From: Chloroflexota bacterium
Lineage (GTDB): Bacteria > Chloroflexota > Limnocylindria > P2-11E
Direction: 5' to 3'
DNA length: 39,847 bases
NCBI GenBank assembly: GCA_005881885.1
Contig: VBDX01000151.1
Location: forward strand, 1-39,847
Positions 1-7,200 of the stretch are shown here, in pieces. Both the position numbers and the translations under genes were made by a program. The notes beneath the pieces are model-generated. The model made no database searches, was not told the origin of the DNA, and saw only the letters and a list, made by a program, of their open reading frames with translations. Position 1 is the stretch's first letter; every line of letters starts with the position of its first letter.

Positions 1-715
1 GTGCGTAGGCGAGGAGCTCGCGCACGCTCGAGACCACACCGCCGACAGGGGTCGTCGCGCGCGGGAAGGCCCACGGGCGGGCGACGCGTGGCTGCTCGTC
101 AACGATCACGTGCCCGATCGCGACGCGGTGCGTGATCGCCTCGTCGGCGTTGAAGCAGCTCCTCGACATCCCGAGCGGGATGAACAGCAGCTCGCGAACC
201 GCCGCTTCGTAGGTCTTCCCGGTCGCGATCTCGATGAGCCGGCCGAGAACTGCGAAGCTCGAGTTCGAGTAGTGCCAGACCTCGCCGATCGGCGTCAGCT
301 GCTCGAGGTCGGCCATCGCCGCGACGTACCGCGCGAGGGCGTCGTCGCCCTTGCCGAAGTCCGCGAAGCAGTCGCCGAGCCAGCCGCCGGTGTGCGTGAC
401 GAGATGACGAAGGGTCGCGCGCTTCGCGGCGTCCTCGTCGCGCAAGCGGAACTCCGGCAGGTAGCGGCGGACCGGTGCGTCGAGATCGAGCGCGCCACGT
501 TCGACGAGGCGCATGACGACCGTCGCCGTGATCGTCTTCGTGATCGACGCGATCTGAAAGAGCGTGTCGCCGTCCACCGGAAGAGGGTGTTCGAGATTCG
601 TCACGCCGTACGCCGCGATGTCCTCGTCGCCGTCGTGGAGAATGCCGATCGCGACTCCGGGAACGTGGTAGCGGGCCATCCCGTCGCGCACCAGCTTCTC
701 GAGCTCCGGTCGCAC
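1..715 (-). CDS. Serine hydrolase, beta-lactamase/penicillin-binding-protein fold (partial, C-terminus beyond window)
   Basis: Translating the minus strand from the first in-frame start (GTG at 715, after an in-frame stop near 751) gives 238 residues that run off the window edge. SITK at residues 57-60 is the SxxK nucleophile motif and YSN at 149-151 is the second catalytic motif of class C beta-lactamases, esterases and DD-peptidases. Flanking text (VPGVAIGILHDG, THTGGWLGD, SNSSFAVLGRLIE) is typical of the Beta-lactamase Pfam family. No signal peptide follows this start, so the protein is probably cytoplasmic, although a different start could change that. The third motif (KTG/HTG-like) and C-terminus lie outside the window. 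Substrate is unknown: esterase, D-aminopeptidase or beta-lactamase activity are all possible. It follows the FecR gene on the same strand with a 20 bp gap. Confidence 0.85.
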   Translation of the reverse strand, partial: MRPELEKLVRDGMARYHVPGVAIGILHDGDEDIAAYGVTNLEHPLPVDGDTLFQIASITKTITATVVMRLVERGALDLDAPVRRYLPEFRLRDEDAAKRATLRHLVTHTGGWLGDCFADFGKGDDALARYVAAMADLEQLTPIGEVWHYSNSSFAVLGRLIEIATGKTYEAAVRELLFIPLGMSRSCFNADEAITHRVAIGHVIVDEQPRVARPWAFPRATTPVGGVVSSVRELLAYA

Positions 716-735
716 GCGCGAATTGTTGCGCGCGC

Positions 736-2175
736 TTAGGGCGGCGTCACTCCGCTAACGAACAAGCACCCGTTACGGAAGGAGACCTGCTTCACCAGGA
801 ACGGGATGGTGCCCGAAATGGCGCCGGTGCTTGTATCGGCGAGGCCGCGGACCGCGTCTAGGAGCCCGGGCGGCAGCGGATCGGCCGATAGACGCGAGAC
901 GCGCATGGTGAACTTGTCGCCGACCGGCCCGCCGATCACGTCGGCGCTCGCGTTTACGGTGATGAACTGCGTCGCGGCTTTCGCGGTCCAGTGGATGCCG
1001 CCGCCGTCGATGATGATTTTCGCGTCGTTCAGCGTCACGCCCTGGGCCGTCGGTGCGTTCGCAGCGATGGACTGGTTGAGCTCGGCCTCCGTGTAGATCA
1101 CCGAGACCGGGATCCCGCGGTTATCGCGGGCGAACGTCCGCACCGCCTCGAGCCGCGTGTCGAGCGTCCCGCTCGCGAAGGTGCGGCCCGGCGCGGTCGC
1201 CGCGCACACGCTGTTCACGAGCGTCATGTCCTCGAATGGCGAAAGCGAGAGGGACGGTCCGCCGGTGAGGGTGATACCGCTCCGGATCAGATCATTCGCG
1301 CTGATGGTGCGCGAGATCGCGCGCAGGGCGCTCCGCGCGGTCCCGACGAAGGCCTCGACCGTGATCGTGGCGCCGAGCGGGGTTCCCGAGGTGAGGAACA
1401 GGCCCCATCGGCCGGGTGCCGGATCGCGGACGATGATCTTGGTCGACGTCGCGACGCAGCCGAAGACCTCGGCTTTGCTCCCGGCGGGCCCGCACGTCGC
1501 GCCGGTCGGCGCGACCGCCAAGAAGCCGAGGCCGAGCGAGCCGGTGATCTCGAGGCGCGGCGACGGCGAGATCGGCGTGACGTTCGCGGGCGCGGGCGCG
1601 CCCTCGGCGATGGTCACCTGCGTGCCTGCCGGCACGGCAACGGTGCCGCCGGCGGTGGCGGTCACCTGCAGGGTGCCGTCGTCGACCTGATATGTGGTCT
1701 GCGTACCGCCTGTGGGGAGCTGCTGCACCAGAGTGAGGAACGCCGTGCCGCGCACGACCGCGGTCGTGCTCGGTGTTTTGATCTCGAACTTCGAGTCAGG
1801 CGTCTTGAGCTTCTGAACCGACGACCATGACCGCCCAAGGGTCTGCTCGATCGTGACTTGGATCCCGTCGCTCGGCAGCCGGTTGAGCGCGATGACCTTC
1901 ACCTGCGAGCCGGGGTCGACCGACAGGGACGAGGCGTCGAAGAACGTCAGGACTGCGCGGCCGTCGACGTTGGCGCGGACGAGGTCGCCGGTCGCGTAGA
2001 TCTCGCCGTCGAGTGCGGGCGCGAATGCCGCGCCGGCGCGCGATCCGTCGATCGTGGTGTTGAGGATCGCGAGCGTCGCCGCGTTGGTCGCGGGCGTGCC
2101 GGGGCCGCCACGGGGGAAGTAGAGGAACGCCCCCACACCGCCGACGATGAGCAACAGGATGACGAGGACCTTCAT
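736..2175 (-). CDS. FecR-domain protein with N-terminal membrane anchor
   Basis: 479 residues from the ATG at 2175. The frame is open further upstream, but that extension (to 2307) overlaps the GNAT gene and lacks family character, whereas MKVLVILLLIVGGVGAFLYF is a clean N-terminal hydrophobic anchor. Residues of roughly 50-180 form a FecR-type beta domain: DGRAVLTFFDASSLSVDPGS, then TPSTTAVVRGTAFLT, the usual 'condition the charge, forbid the unanchored' pattern of this family. The C-terminal half (about 200-479) is Thr/Ala-rich and unrecognised; residues ILxGxIPFLVKQVSF near the end may be a lipid- or ligand-binding beta repeat. Such proteins are usually exported and face the outside of the membrane. 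No sigma factor or TonB receptor, the classical FecR partners, is adjacent, so a FecI/FecR signalling role is not supported here. Confidence 0.75.
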   Translation of the reverse strand: MKVLVILLLIVGGVGAFLYFPRGGPGTPATNAATLAILNTTIDGSRAGAAFAPALDGEIYATGDLVRANVDGRAVLTFFDASSLSVDPGSQVKVIALNRLPSDGIQVTIEQTLGRSWSSVQKLKTPDSKFEIKTPSTTAVVRGTAFLTLVQQLPTGGTQTTYQVDDGTLQVTATAGGTVAVPAGTQVTIAEGAPAPANVTPISPSPRLEITGSLGLGFLAVAPTGATCGPAGSKAEVFGCVATSTKIIVRDPAPGRWGLFLTSGTPLGATITVEAFVGTARSALRAISRTISANDLIRSGITLTGGPSLSLSPFEDMTLVNSVCAATAPGRTFASGTLDTRLEAVRTFARDNRGIPVSVIYTEAELNQSIAANAPTAQGVTLNDAKIIIDGGGIHWTAKAATQFITVNASADVIGGPVGDKFTMRVSRLSADPLPPGLLDAVRGLADTSTGAISGTIPFLVKQVSFRNGCLFVSGVTPP

Positions 2176-2239
2176 CACGCGACCTTGGACCGTCACGAAG
2201 GCTAGGAGACACGCGCTCGCACACGGTCGCAGGCGGGTC

Positions 2240-2776
2240 TCAGCCGCTTCGCTCCCATTGGTCGCGCAGCACCTCGCCGAGCCAGCGGTCTTTCCACTTG
2301 CCTTCACGGAAGTTCTGTTCGCGACGGATGCCGACGGTGCGGTAGCCGTTACGTTCGAGGGCCTTGCGGCTCGCGACGTTCTCGGTGTCGACCTCGGTCA
2401 TGAGCTTATGGAGATTGAGCTCGCGGAACGCGTATCGCGTACGGATCTTCATCGCCTCGGTCGCGTAGCCCTTTCCCCAGCTGTCCTTCTCGCCGATGAT
2501 GATGCCGGTCATCGCGTTGGCGTCGAGCCAGTTGATGAGGTGAATTCCGGTGGCGCCGATCGCTTTCCCCTGCGCGTCGATCATCCACCACACGTCGTCC
2601 TTGGACTCGCCGATCTTCTTCAGGAACTCCTGCTCCTGATAGAGCGCGACCGCCATCCGGCGGTTGAGGTATCGAGTGACTTCGGTGTCCGCGAACCAAC
2701 GCACGAAATGGTCGGCGTCCTCCTCCCTACCCGGACGGAGTGTCACGTGCGCGCCCTTCAAAAGCGGTCCGAACAT
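2240..2776 (-). CDS. GNAT-family N-acetyltransferase, RimJ/RimL type
   Basis: 178 residues, normal for a RimL-like single GNAT domain. It opens LKGAHVTLRPGREEDADHF, the standard first strand of RimJ/RimL proteins. The acetyl-CoA loop lies around residues 90-105 (GEKDSWGKGYATEAM, the Q/RxxGxG/A motif with GKGYATEA). The C-terminal signature ENVASRKALERNGYRTVG is the conserved helix-strand that closes the CoA site. It probably acetylates a protein N-terminus, an amino sugar or a small amine; the substrate cannot be read from sequence. It lies 64 bp upstream of the FecR gene on the same strand and is divergent from the decayed metallo-hydrolase at 2821. Confidence 0.88.
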   Translation of the reverse strand: MFGPLLKGAHVTLRPGREEDADHFVRWFADTEVTRYLNRRMAVALYQEQEFLKKIGESKDDVWWMIDAQGKAIGATGIHLINWLDANAMTGIIIGEKDSWGKGYATEAMKIRTRYAFRELNLHKLMTEVDTENVASRKALERNGYRTVGIRREQNFREGKWKDRWLGEVLRDQWERSG

Positions 2777-2820
2777 CGGAGCGGCCAGAATAGCCGCACA
2801 TCAACCTTGTGAGGTCGCGC

Positions 2821-3145
2821 ATGGAGCTCGCATTCCTCGGCGGCGCGACCACCGTTACGGGATCGCAGTTCCTTCTCGAGACCGGAGACACACGCGCACC
2901 TCGTCGCGAGCGGCTTCCACGGCTCGATTTACGCGACCGCGGGGACGAACGATCTCGCGGGACTGGTCCTCCTGGACGCGGCCAAGCTGCAGACCGAGTT
3001 CGCGAAGCGCGCGGTGCGACGCGAGCGCCATCACCATCATTTGCCTCGCGACGCGGAAGCCGAGCTTCACGCGTCCGGGCCCGAGGTGACCACCGAGATC
3101 GACGAGCCGCTCTACACCGAGGCGGCGCGAGCGGGTGAGGCTGGA
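2821..3145 (+). pseudogene. Remnant of an RNase J/CPSF-like metallo-beta-lactamase (beta-CASP) hydrolase gene
   Basis: The frame from ATG 2821 reads MELAFLGGATTVTGSQFLLE, a near-perfect start of the MBL 'RNA-specificity' exonuclease family. After ETGD (about 2889) the homology moves to the +1 frame: THAHLVASGFHGSIYATAGT, then LAGLVLLDAAKLQTEFAKRA and finally EPLYTEA at about 3105-3125. In intact relatives ETGD is followed by about 30 residues before LTHAHxDHxGRLP, and HAH is followed by DHxG before the LVxxGFxGPIYAT segment. Here both segments are missing, so there are at least two deletion scars, one of which shifts the frame. Homology stops at LYTEA and the reading runs into the convergent kinase gene. 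Metal ligands HxHxDH are incomplete and the beta-CASP and C-terminal domains are absent. A non-functional relic is the best reading; a sequencing or assembly error could explain one scar but not all. Confidence 0.75.
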
Positions 3146-3703
3146 CTAGGAAGAGGGCGGATCGGTGTCCGCCGTGCGCTCGAAGCCGTCGAGGACGGCC
3201 GTCACGGTCTCGTCGATCGTCATCCGCGAGCTGTCGAGGACGAGCCAACCGGCGTCTCCTGAGAGCAGGCTCGGATGGAGGTTCTTGATGACCGGTACGA
3301 GCAGCGCGGGATCGAACGGCTTGTCCTTCCGGCGTGAGTTCCGCTCGAGCGCGATCTCCAGGGAAGGGGCGAGCAGAACCTTTCTAAGGGCGCGGTCGCC
3401 GAGAGCCCGCTCGTAGACCTCCAGACCCCAGCGGGGCACCACGTCGTCGATGACAACAATGAAGCCCTCATCGGAGTAGCGCGCCGCCATCGTCGCGGCC
3501 ATGTCCCAGGAAAGCCGGAACTGCAGCTTCGTTTCGGCCGTGAATGGAACGAGGGGATTCCCGCGGCCGCTGACGACGAACTCTCGTAGCTCGTCGACGG
3601 GAATGTGCACAGCGCGCGAAAAACGTGCGCAGAGGGCTCGCGCGACGCTCGTCTTACCCGCGCCAGGCACCCCGCTTATCAGCCATACGCTTCCCGACTT
3701 CAT
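3146..3703 (-). CDS. P-loop NTPase, small-molecule kinase-like (AAA_33/zeta-like)
   Basis: 185 residues. The N-terminus VWLISGVPGAGKTSVARAL carries a Walker A motif (GVPGAGKTS, residues 10-18). IPVDELREF at about 34-42 is the usual substrate-side Asp after strand 2, and FIVVIDDVVP at about 80-89 resembles a Walker B strand. RNSRRKDKPFD near 120-130 is an Arg-rich lid. This pattern is shared by shikimate/gluconate-type kinases, chloramphenicol phosphotransferase and AAA_33 proteins, so phosphorylation of a small metabolite or antibiotic is plausible but the substrate is unknown. Its ATG overlaps the stop of the HTH regulator gene by 4 bp (3700-3703), so the two are translationally coupled. Confidence 0.8.
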   Translation of the reverse strand: MKSGSVWLISGVPGAGKTSVARALCARFSRAVHIPVDELREFVVSGRGNPLVPFTAETKLQFRLSWDMAATMAARYSDEGFIVVIDDVVPRWGLEVYERALGDRALRKVLLAPSLEIALERNSRRKDKPFDPALLVPVIKNLHPSLLSGDAGWLVLDSSRMTIDETVTAVLDGFERTADTDPPSS

Positions 3704-5211
3704 GCCACGGGACGCTGCGTGAGCGCCGCGGAGAGCAGGACCTCATCACCGCGCCGATCGCCGACGTCGAGCTTTGCACGGATACGCGTGAGATGAACGC
3801 GTAGGGTGTTCGGCGAGACGCCGAGGCGCTCGGCGAGGGAGGCGCGGTCGAGCCGTTTCCCCTCGCGCGACAGGAGCTCCATCTCGCGCAGGATCCCGAG
3901 CTCCCGCCAGGTGAGACCCACGGTCCGCAGATAGAAAGTGGCCTCATCGAGGGCGGAGGAGCCGACCGCCGCCGCGCTGTCCGTCTTGGCACGCCGCAGC
4001 ACCGCCTCGGCGCGCGCGCGAATCTTGCGCGCGAGCTCGCGCGCCGCTGGATCGCGCTCGGCCGAGCGGCCCAGCCACGAGGCGACTTCGGGCAGGTAGT
4101 ACGCGAACCCCTCGCCACCGCGCGCGCCGATGTCGCGCACCAGGCCCGCAGCGCGGGACGCACCGCCGCCGCGCACGAGGGTCTCCCGCCAGTAGGCCGC
4201 GTGCACCGCGGCGCCGAGCGCCCAGTGCGCCATGCCGCGAGCCTCGTACTCATTCGCGGCCTCGTCGAGCATCCGCACGCCGCCACGCGGATCGCCCTTC
4301 TGCGCGCGGACGATCGCGCGCACGTTGTTGCGGAACTGCTCGTCCTCCGGATAACCGGTCGGGGCGCGCGTGAGGATCCGGTCGGCGACGTCCGTCTCGC
4401 CCCGCAGGAGCGCGAGGTGCGCGTGATCTTCCGCCGCGCCGGTCGCACTCTGCCGCGCGAGCCGGTCGCCGTCGGCGATCTCGCCCCGCTCCATCCGCGC
4501 TCGGGCGAGGCAGAGGCAGGTGTACCGCCAGACCGACGAACCGACGGCACGCAATCCGGCCTCGGCTTTGGTGAATTGATCCACCGCCCGATCGATCCGG
4601 CCCGCGGCCCAATCCACGAAGCCGCCGGTGTACGTCGCCCACGCGGCCTCCCACGGATCGTTCACCCGAGACGCGTTGCGGATGGTGGCCTCCGCGGCGG
4701 TGGCCGCGTCGACGTAGTCCCCGGAGTGTGAGAGCAGATGCGCGAGCTGGCGCTGCACGCGCGTCGCGACGAGATCCCGGGACCGTCCCTTCGGGGCCCC
4801 CTGCAGCGCGTCCTCGCAGCGCCGCGCGCGGGTGAGCGCCTGGCTGATCTCGTTCTGGGCGGTGAGGACGATCGACGCCCCGAGATGCATCTCCGCGAGG
4901 AGAAAGGGGTCGGACGCCGCGTTCTGCGCGGCGATCCGCTCGAGCCGCGGCGAGTCGGGCCGGCGGACGAGGTAATAAGAAAGGTGAAGCAGATCCACGG
5001 CGACGCGCGCCTCGAGGAGCGGATCGCGGATCTGCGGCAGGACCTCGTTGAGCTCCGCCCAGGCGAGGTCAAAGGATTCGAAGTACTTCAGGCAGCGCGC
5101 ACGCAGGACACGCCGCTCCAGGGTCTGCCGCCCGCTGGATAGACCGGGGAGAAGCCGCTCCGCGTCAGCGCGCGAGAGCGGCGCGAGCGCCTGCTCTCGC
5201 AGGGAAGGCAC
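3700..5211 (-). CDS. TPR-like regulator with C-terminal LuxR-type helix-turn-helix
   Basis: 503 residues starting GTG at 5211. Residues 1 to about 400 are Ala/Arg/Leu-rich paired helices (for example WAELNEVLPQIRDPLLEARV and GRIDRAVDQFTKAEAGLRAV), looking like tetratricopeptide repeats. The C-terminus (about 425-495) contains LTWRELGILREMELL and then LAERLGVSPNTLRVHLTRI, a LuxR/GerE-like helix-turn-helix whose recognition helix is SPNTLRVHLTRIRAKL. No ATPase (P-loop) domain of the MalT/LAL type is present, so this looks like a LAL regulator reduced to its sensor and DNA-binding parts. The signal is unknown. The downstream kinase-like gene overlaps by 4 bp, so the regulator and kinase are made together. 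Confidence 0.75.
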   Translation of the reverse strand: MPSLREQALAPLSRADAERLLPGLSSGRQTLERRVLRARCLKYFESFDLAWAELNEVLPQIRDPLLEARVAVDLLHLSYYLVRRPDSPRLERIAAQNAASDPFLLAEMHLGASIVLTAQNEISQALTRARRCEDALQGAPKGRSRDLVATRVQRQLAHLLSHSGDYVDAATAAEATIRNASRVNDPWEAAWATYTGGFVDWAAGRIDRAVDQFTKAEAGLRAVGSSVWRYTCLCLARARMERGEIADGDRLARQSATGAAEDHAHLALLRGETDVADRILTRAPTGYPEDEQFRNNVRAIVRAQKGDPRGGVRMLDEAANEYEARGMAHWALGAAVHAAYWRETLVRGGGASRAAGLVRDIGARGGEGFAYYLPEVASWLGRSAERDPAARELARKIRARAEAVLRRAKTDSAAAVGSSALDEATFYLRTVGLTWRELGILREMELLSREGKRLDRASLAERLGVSPNTLRVHLTRIRAKLDVGDRRGDEVLLSAALTQRPVA

Positions 5212-5255
5212 GGATGTATTACGCCATGACTAGGACTTGAGTTCCGGACGGTCGG

Positions 5256-5726
5256 CTAGACGGTCGGCGGGAATGCCGCCGAAAGCTCGCTCGTGTGCCC
5301 GTGCGAATGGTCCGCCTGGTATGCACCGAAATGGCCAGCGTCAACCTCACCCCATGCGGAGTGCACGGCGGCCCTGGCCGCCACTCCGGGACGCTGGAGC
5401 AGGTGGATGATGCGCGAATGCGCCGCCGAAAGCCGGCGCGAAAGCTCCATAGGGTCGCGCTCATTGTTCCGGCGCTGCGCCGCCACGGCGTCCTGGTCGT
5501 AGGACGCGACCTGTGGTCTCTCCTCGTCGACGCAGCGCTGCACGCGGTCGGCGAAGATCTCCGCCGCGTCAGCCACGTGCCCGATGATCTCGAGGGCCGT
5601 CCACTGATCGAATTTCGCCGCGCGAAGTCGATCGGGCGGGACGGTCCGCACGATGCGGGCGATCGTCGCCGCGTCGTCCGCCAGTGAGAAGGCCTTGTCT
5701 TCGTCGTACCTGAGACGTTCGGTCAT
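5256..5726 (-). CDS. DinB-family four-helix protein
   Basis: 156 residues from ATG 5726, which is preceded by GGAGCAGAAC as ribosome-binding site. An upstream in-frame extension to 5873 is Arg/Pro-rich and was not used. KFDQWTALEIIGHVADAAEI at about 38-57 is the first metal-binding helix of DinB/YfiT-like proteins (His of GHVAD). ADHSHGHTSEL near the C-terminus gives the HxxxH-like pair that completes the metal site in the family. ASYDQDAVAAQRRNN matches the conserved linker region of DinB_2 proteins. Members are metal-dependent thiol or amine transferases or of unknown function. It sits 44 bp upstream of the HTH regulator gene on the same strand and could share a transcript. Confidence 0.78.
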   Translation of the reverse strand: MTERLRYDEDKAFSLADDAATIARIVRTVPPDRLRAAKFDQWTALEIIGHVADAAEIFADRVQRCVDEERPQVASYDQDAVAAQRRNNERDPMELSRRLSAAHSRIIHLLQRPGVAARAAVHSAWGEVDAGHFGAYQADHSHGHTSELSAAFPPTV

Positions 5727-5844
5727 GTTCTGCTCCGCAACGATGATCGCAAACCTCGAGTATCTCGTCTCACTCGTTAGACCGACCCGCTGATGAGGTT
5801 CAGGAGCTTTCTGCCCCGCTCGACGCGGGTCGGCTCCGGCAGGC

Positions 5845-7200
5845 TCACGCCGGGTATGGGGCTCGCGGCACAAGTCTGCCGCGTCCCGGCCGGCCCACCA
5901 CCGTCCCGCGGTCGAAGACCACGTCGCCGCGCGAAAGGACGATCTCCGGCCAGCCGGTCACGTCCCATCCTTCATACGGGTCGTAGTCACAGGCCGAGTG
6001 CAGCTCGGTGGCACGCACGACTCGTCGGGCGCCCGGATCGAACACCACGACGTCCGCGTCCGAGCCCACAGCAAGCGCGCCCTTGCGCGGGTACATGCCC
6101 GCGATCCGTGCGGGTGCGGCCGCGAGAACCTCCACGAGCCGCGAGAGGGTGAGCCGGCCCTTCGCCACGCCCTCCGAATAGAGCATCGGCAGGAGCGTCT
6201 CGAGATTCGAAACGCCGGGTGGGATCCGATCGAAGGTGACCCCAGGCGCGAGCTTCTCCGCGCGCGGGCGCGGGATGTGGTCGGTTCCGACGGTCTCGAG
6301 CGTGCCGTCGGTGAGCGCCGTCCACACCGCGGCGACGTCTTCGGCCTCGCGCAGCGGTGGCTGGCCGACCCAGAGCGCGGCATCAGGACGGCCGAACCGC
6401 TCGCGCGTCAGGTAGAGGTAGAGCGGCCGCGTTTCCCCGTGCACGCGATGGCTCGCGGCGCGGCCTTCGCGGAGCGCAGCGAGCGCGCCGCGCGACGAAA
6501 GATGCACAAGATAGATCGCGATGCCGGTCTCGCGCGCGTGTATGACCGCCGCGCGGACGGCGATCTCCTCTGCCTCGGGCGGCCGGCTTTGGGGGAACCA
6601 TTCGACCCCGACCCGGCCGGCGGCATGCAGCTCGGCCGTGCGTTTCGCGATCAGCGCGTGATCCTCGGCGTGGACGGCGACGAGCGCTCCGGCCTCGGCC
6701 GCCGCGCGATAGACGGTCAGGTACTCGGCGGTCCGAGCTGCGAAGCCCGGCGAGACCATGAAGACCTTGAGGCCGGCATGGCCCTCGCGCACGAGGCCCG
6801 GGATCTCGGCGCGCGCGGCCGGAGTTGGATCGGTCACGACGACGTGGAACGCGAAGTCCGCGACGGCGCGGGTCGCGTCGCGGAGGCCGCGCTCGATTCC
6901 GGCGCGAAGCGAGCCATTCTCCTGATAGACCATAGAGACGACCGTCGTGACGCCGCCCGCCACGGCGGCGCGCGTGCCGTGCTCGAAATCGTCGAGCGGC
7001 TGCCAGGTCGGCGTCGAGGCGAGGTGCGTATGCAGGTCGACGCATCCGGGCAACAGGAGCTTTCCGCGGGCGTCGATCTCGCGATCGGCTGGTCCGACCG
7101 CGCCGATGGACGTGATCCGACCGCCCGCGATCGCGAGGTCCGCGCGCGCGTTACCGTCCGGCGTGACGACGGTACCGCCGCGGATCGCGACGTCGGTCAG
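5845..7200 (-). CDS. Dihydropyrimidinase/hydantoinase-like cyclic amidohydrolase, CTG start
   Basis: 451 residues if translation starts at CTG 7200. The frame contains TDVAIRGGTVVTPDG and then GKLLLPGCVDLHTHLAS, the N-terminal beta domain and metal-binding HxH of this family; a start at ATG 7053 would remove them. CTG 7200 has a strong GAGGAGG Shine-Dalgarno 7 nt upstream, inside the prfA 3' end, and overlaps the prfA stop as CTGA. No ATG, GTG or TTG lies in frame nearby. Other signatures: carbamylated-lysine segment GLKVFMVSPG, VAVHAEDHALI, IYLVHLSSRGAL and VGTDHIP (last metal Asp). The family opens cyclic ureides and amides such as dihydropyrimidines, hydantoins and allantoin using a binuclear metal centre in the cytoplasm. 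Substrate cannot be fixed; no other pyrimidine- or purine-degradation genes are nearby. Confidence 0.85.
   Translation of the reverse strand: MTDVAIRGGTVVTPDGNARADLAIAGGRITSIGAVGPADREIDARGKLLLPGCVDLHTHLASTPTWQPLDDFEHGTRAAVAGGVTTVVSMVYQENGSLRAGIERGLRDATRAVADFAFHVVVTDPTPAARAEIPGLVREGHAGLKVFMVSPGFAARTAEYLTVYRAAAEAGALVAVHAEDHALIAKRTAELHAAGRVGVEWFPQSRPPEAEEIAVRAAVIHARETGIAIYLVHLSSRGALAALREGRAASHRVHGETRPLYLYLTRERFGRPDAALWVGQPPLREAEDVAAVWTALTDGTLETVGTDHIPRPRAEKLAPGVTFDRIPPGVSNLETLLPMLYSEGVAKGRLTLSRLVEVLAAAPARIAGMYPRKGALAVGSDADVVVFDPGARRVVRATELHSACDYDPYEGWDVTGWPEIVLSRGDVVFDRGTVVGRPGRGRLVPRAPYPA

Noticed and set aside
110-739. Long plus-strand reading frame (about 209 codons) at the start of the window
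   Set aside because: It lies antisense to the serine hydrolase, whose SxxK and YxN motifs are clear. The plus-strand product is Arg/Asp-rich text without family signals, a typical GC-rich shadow frame.
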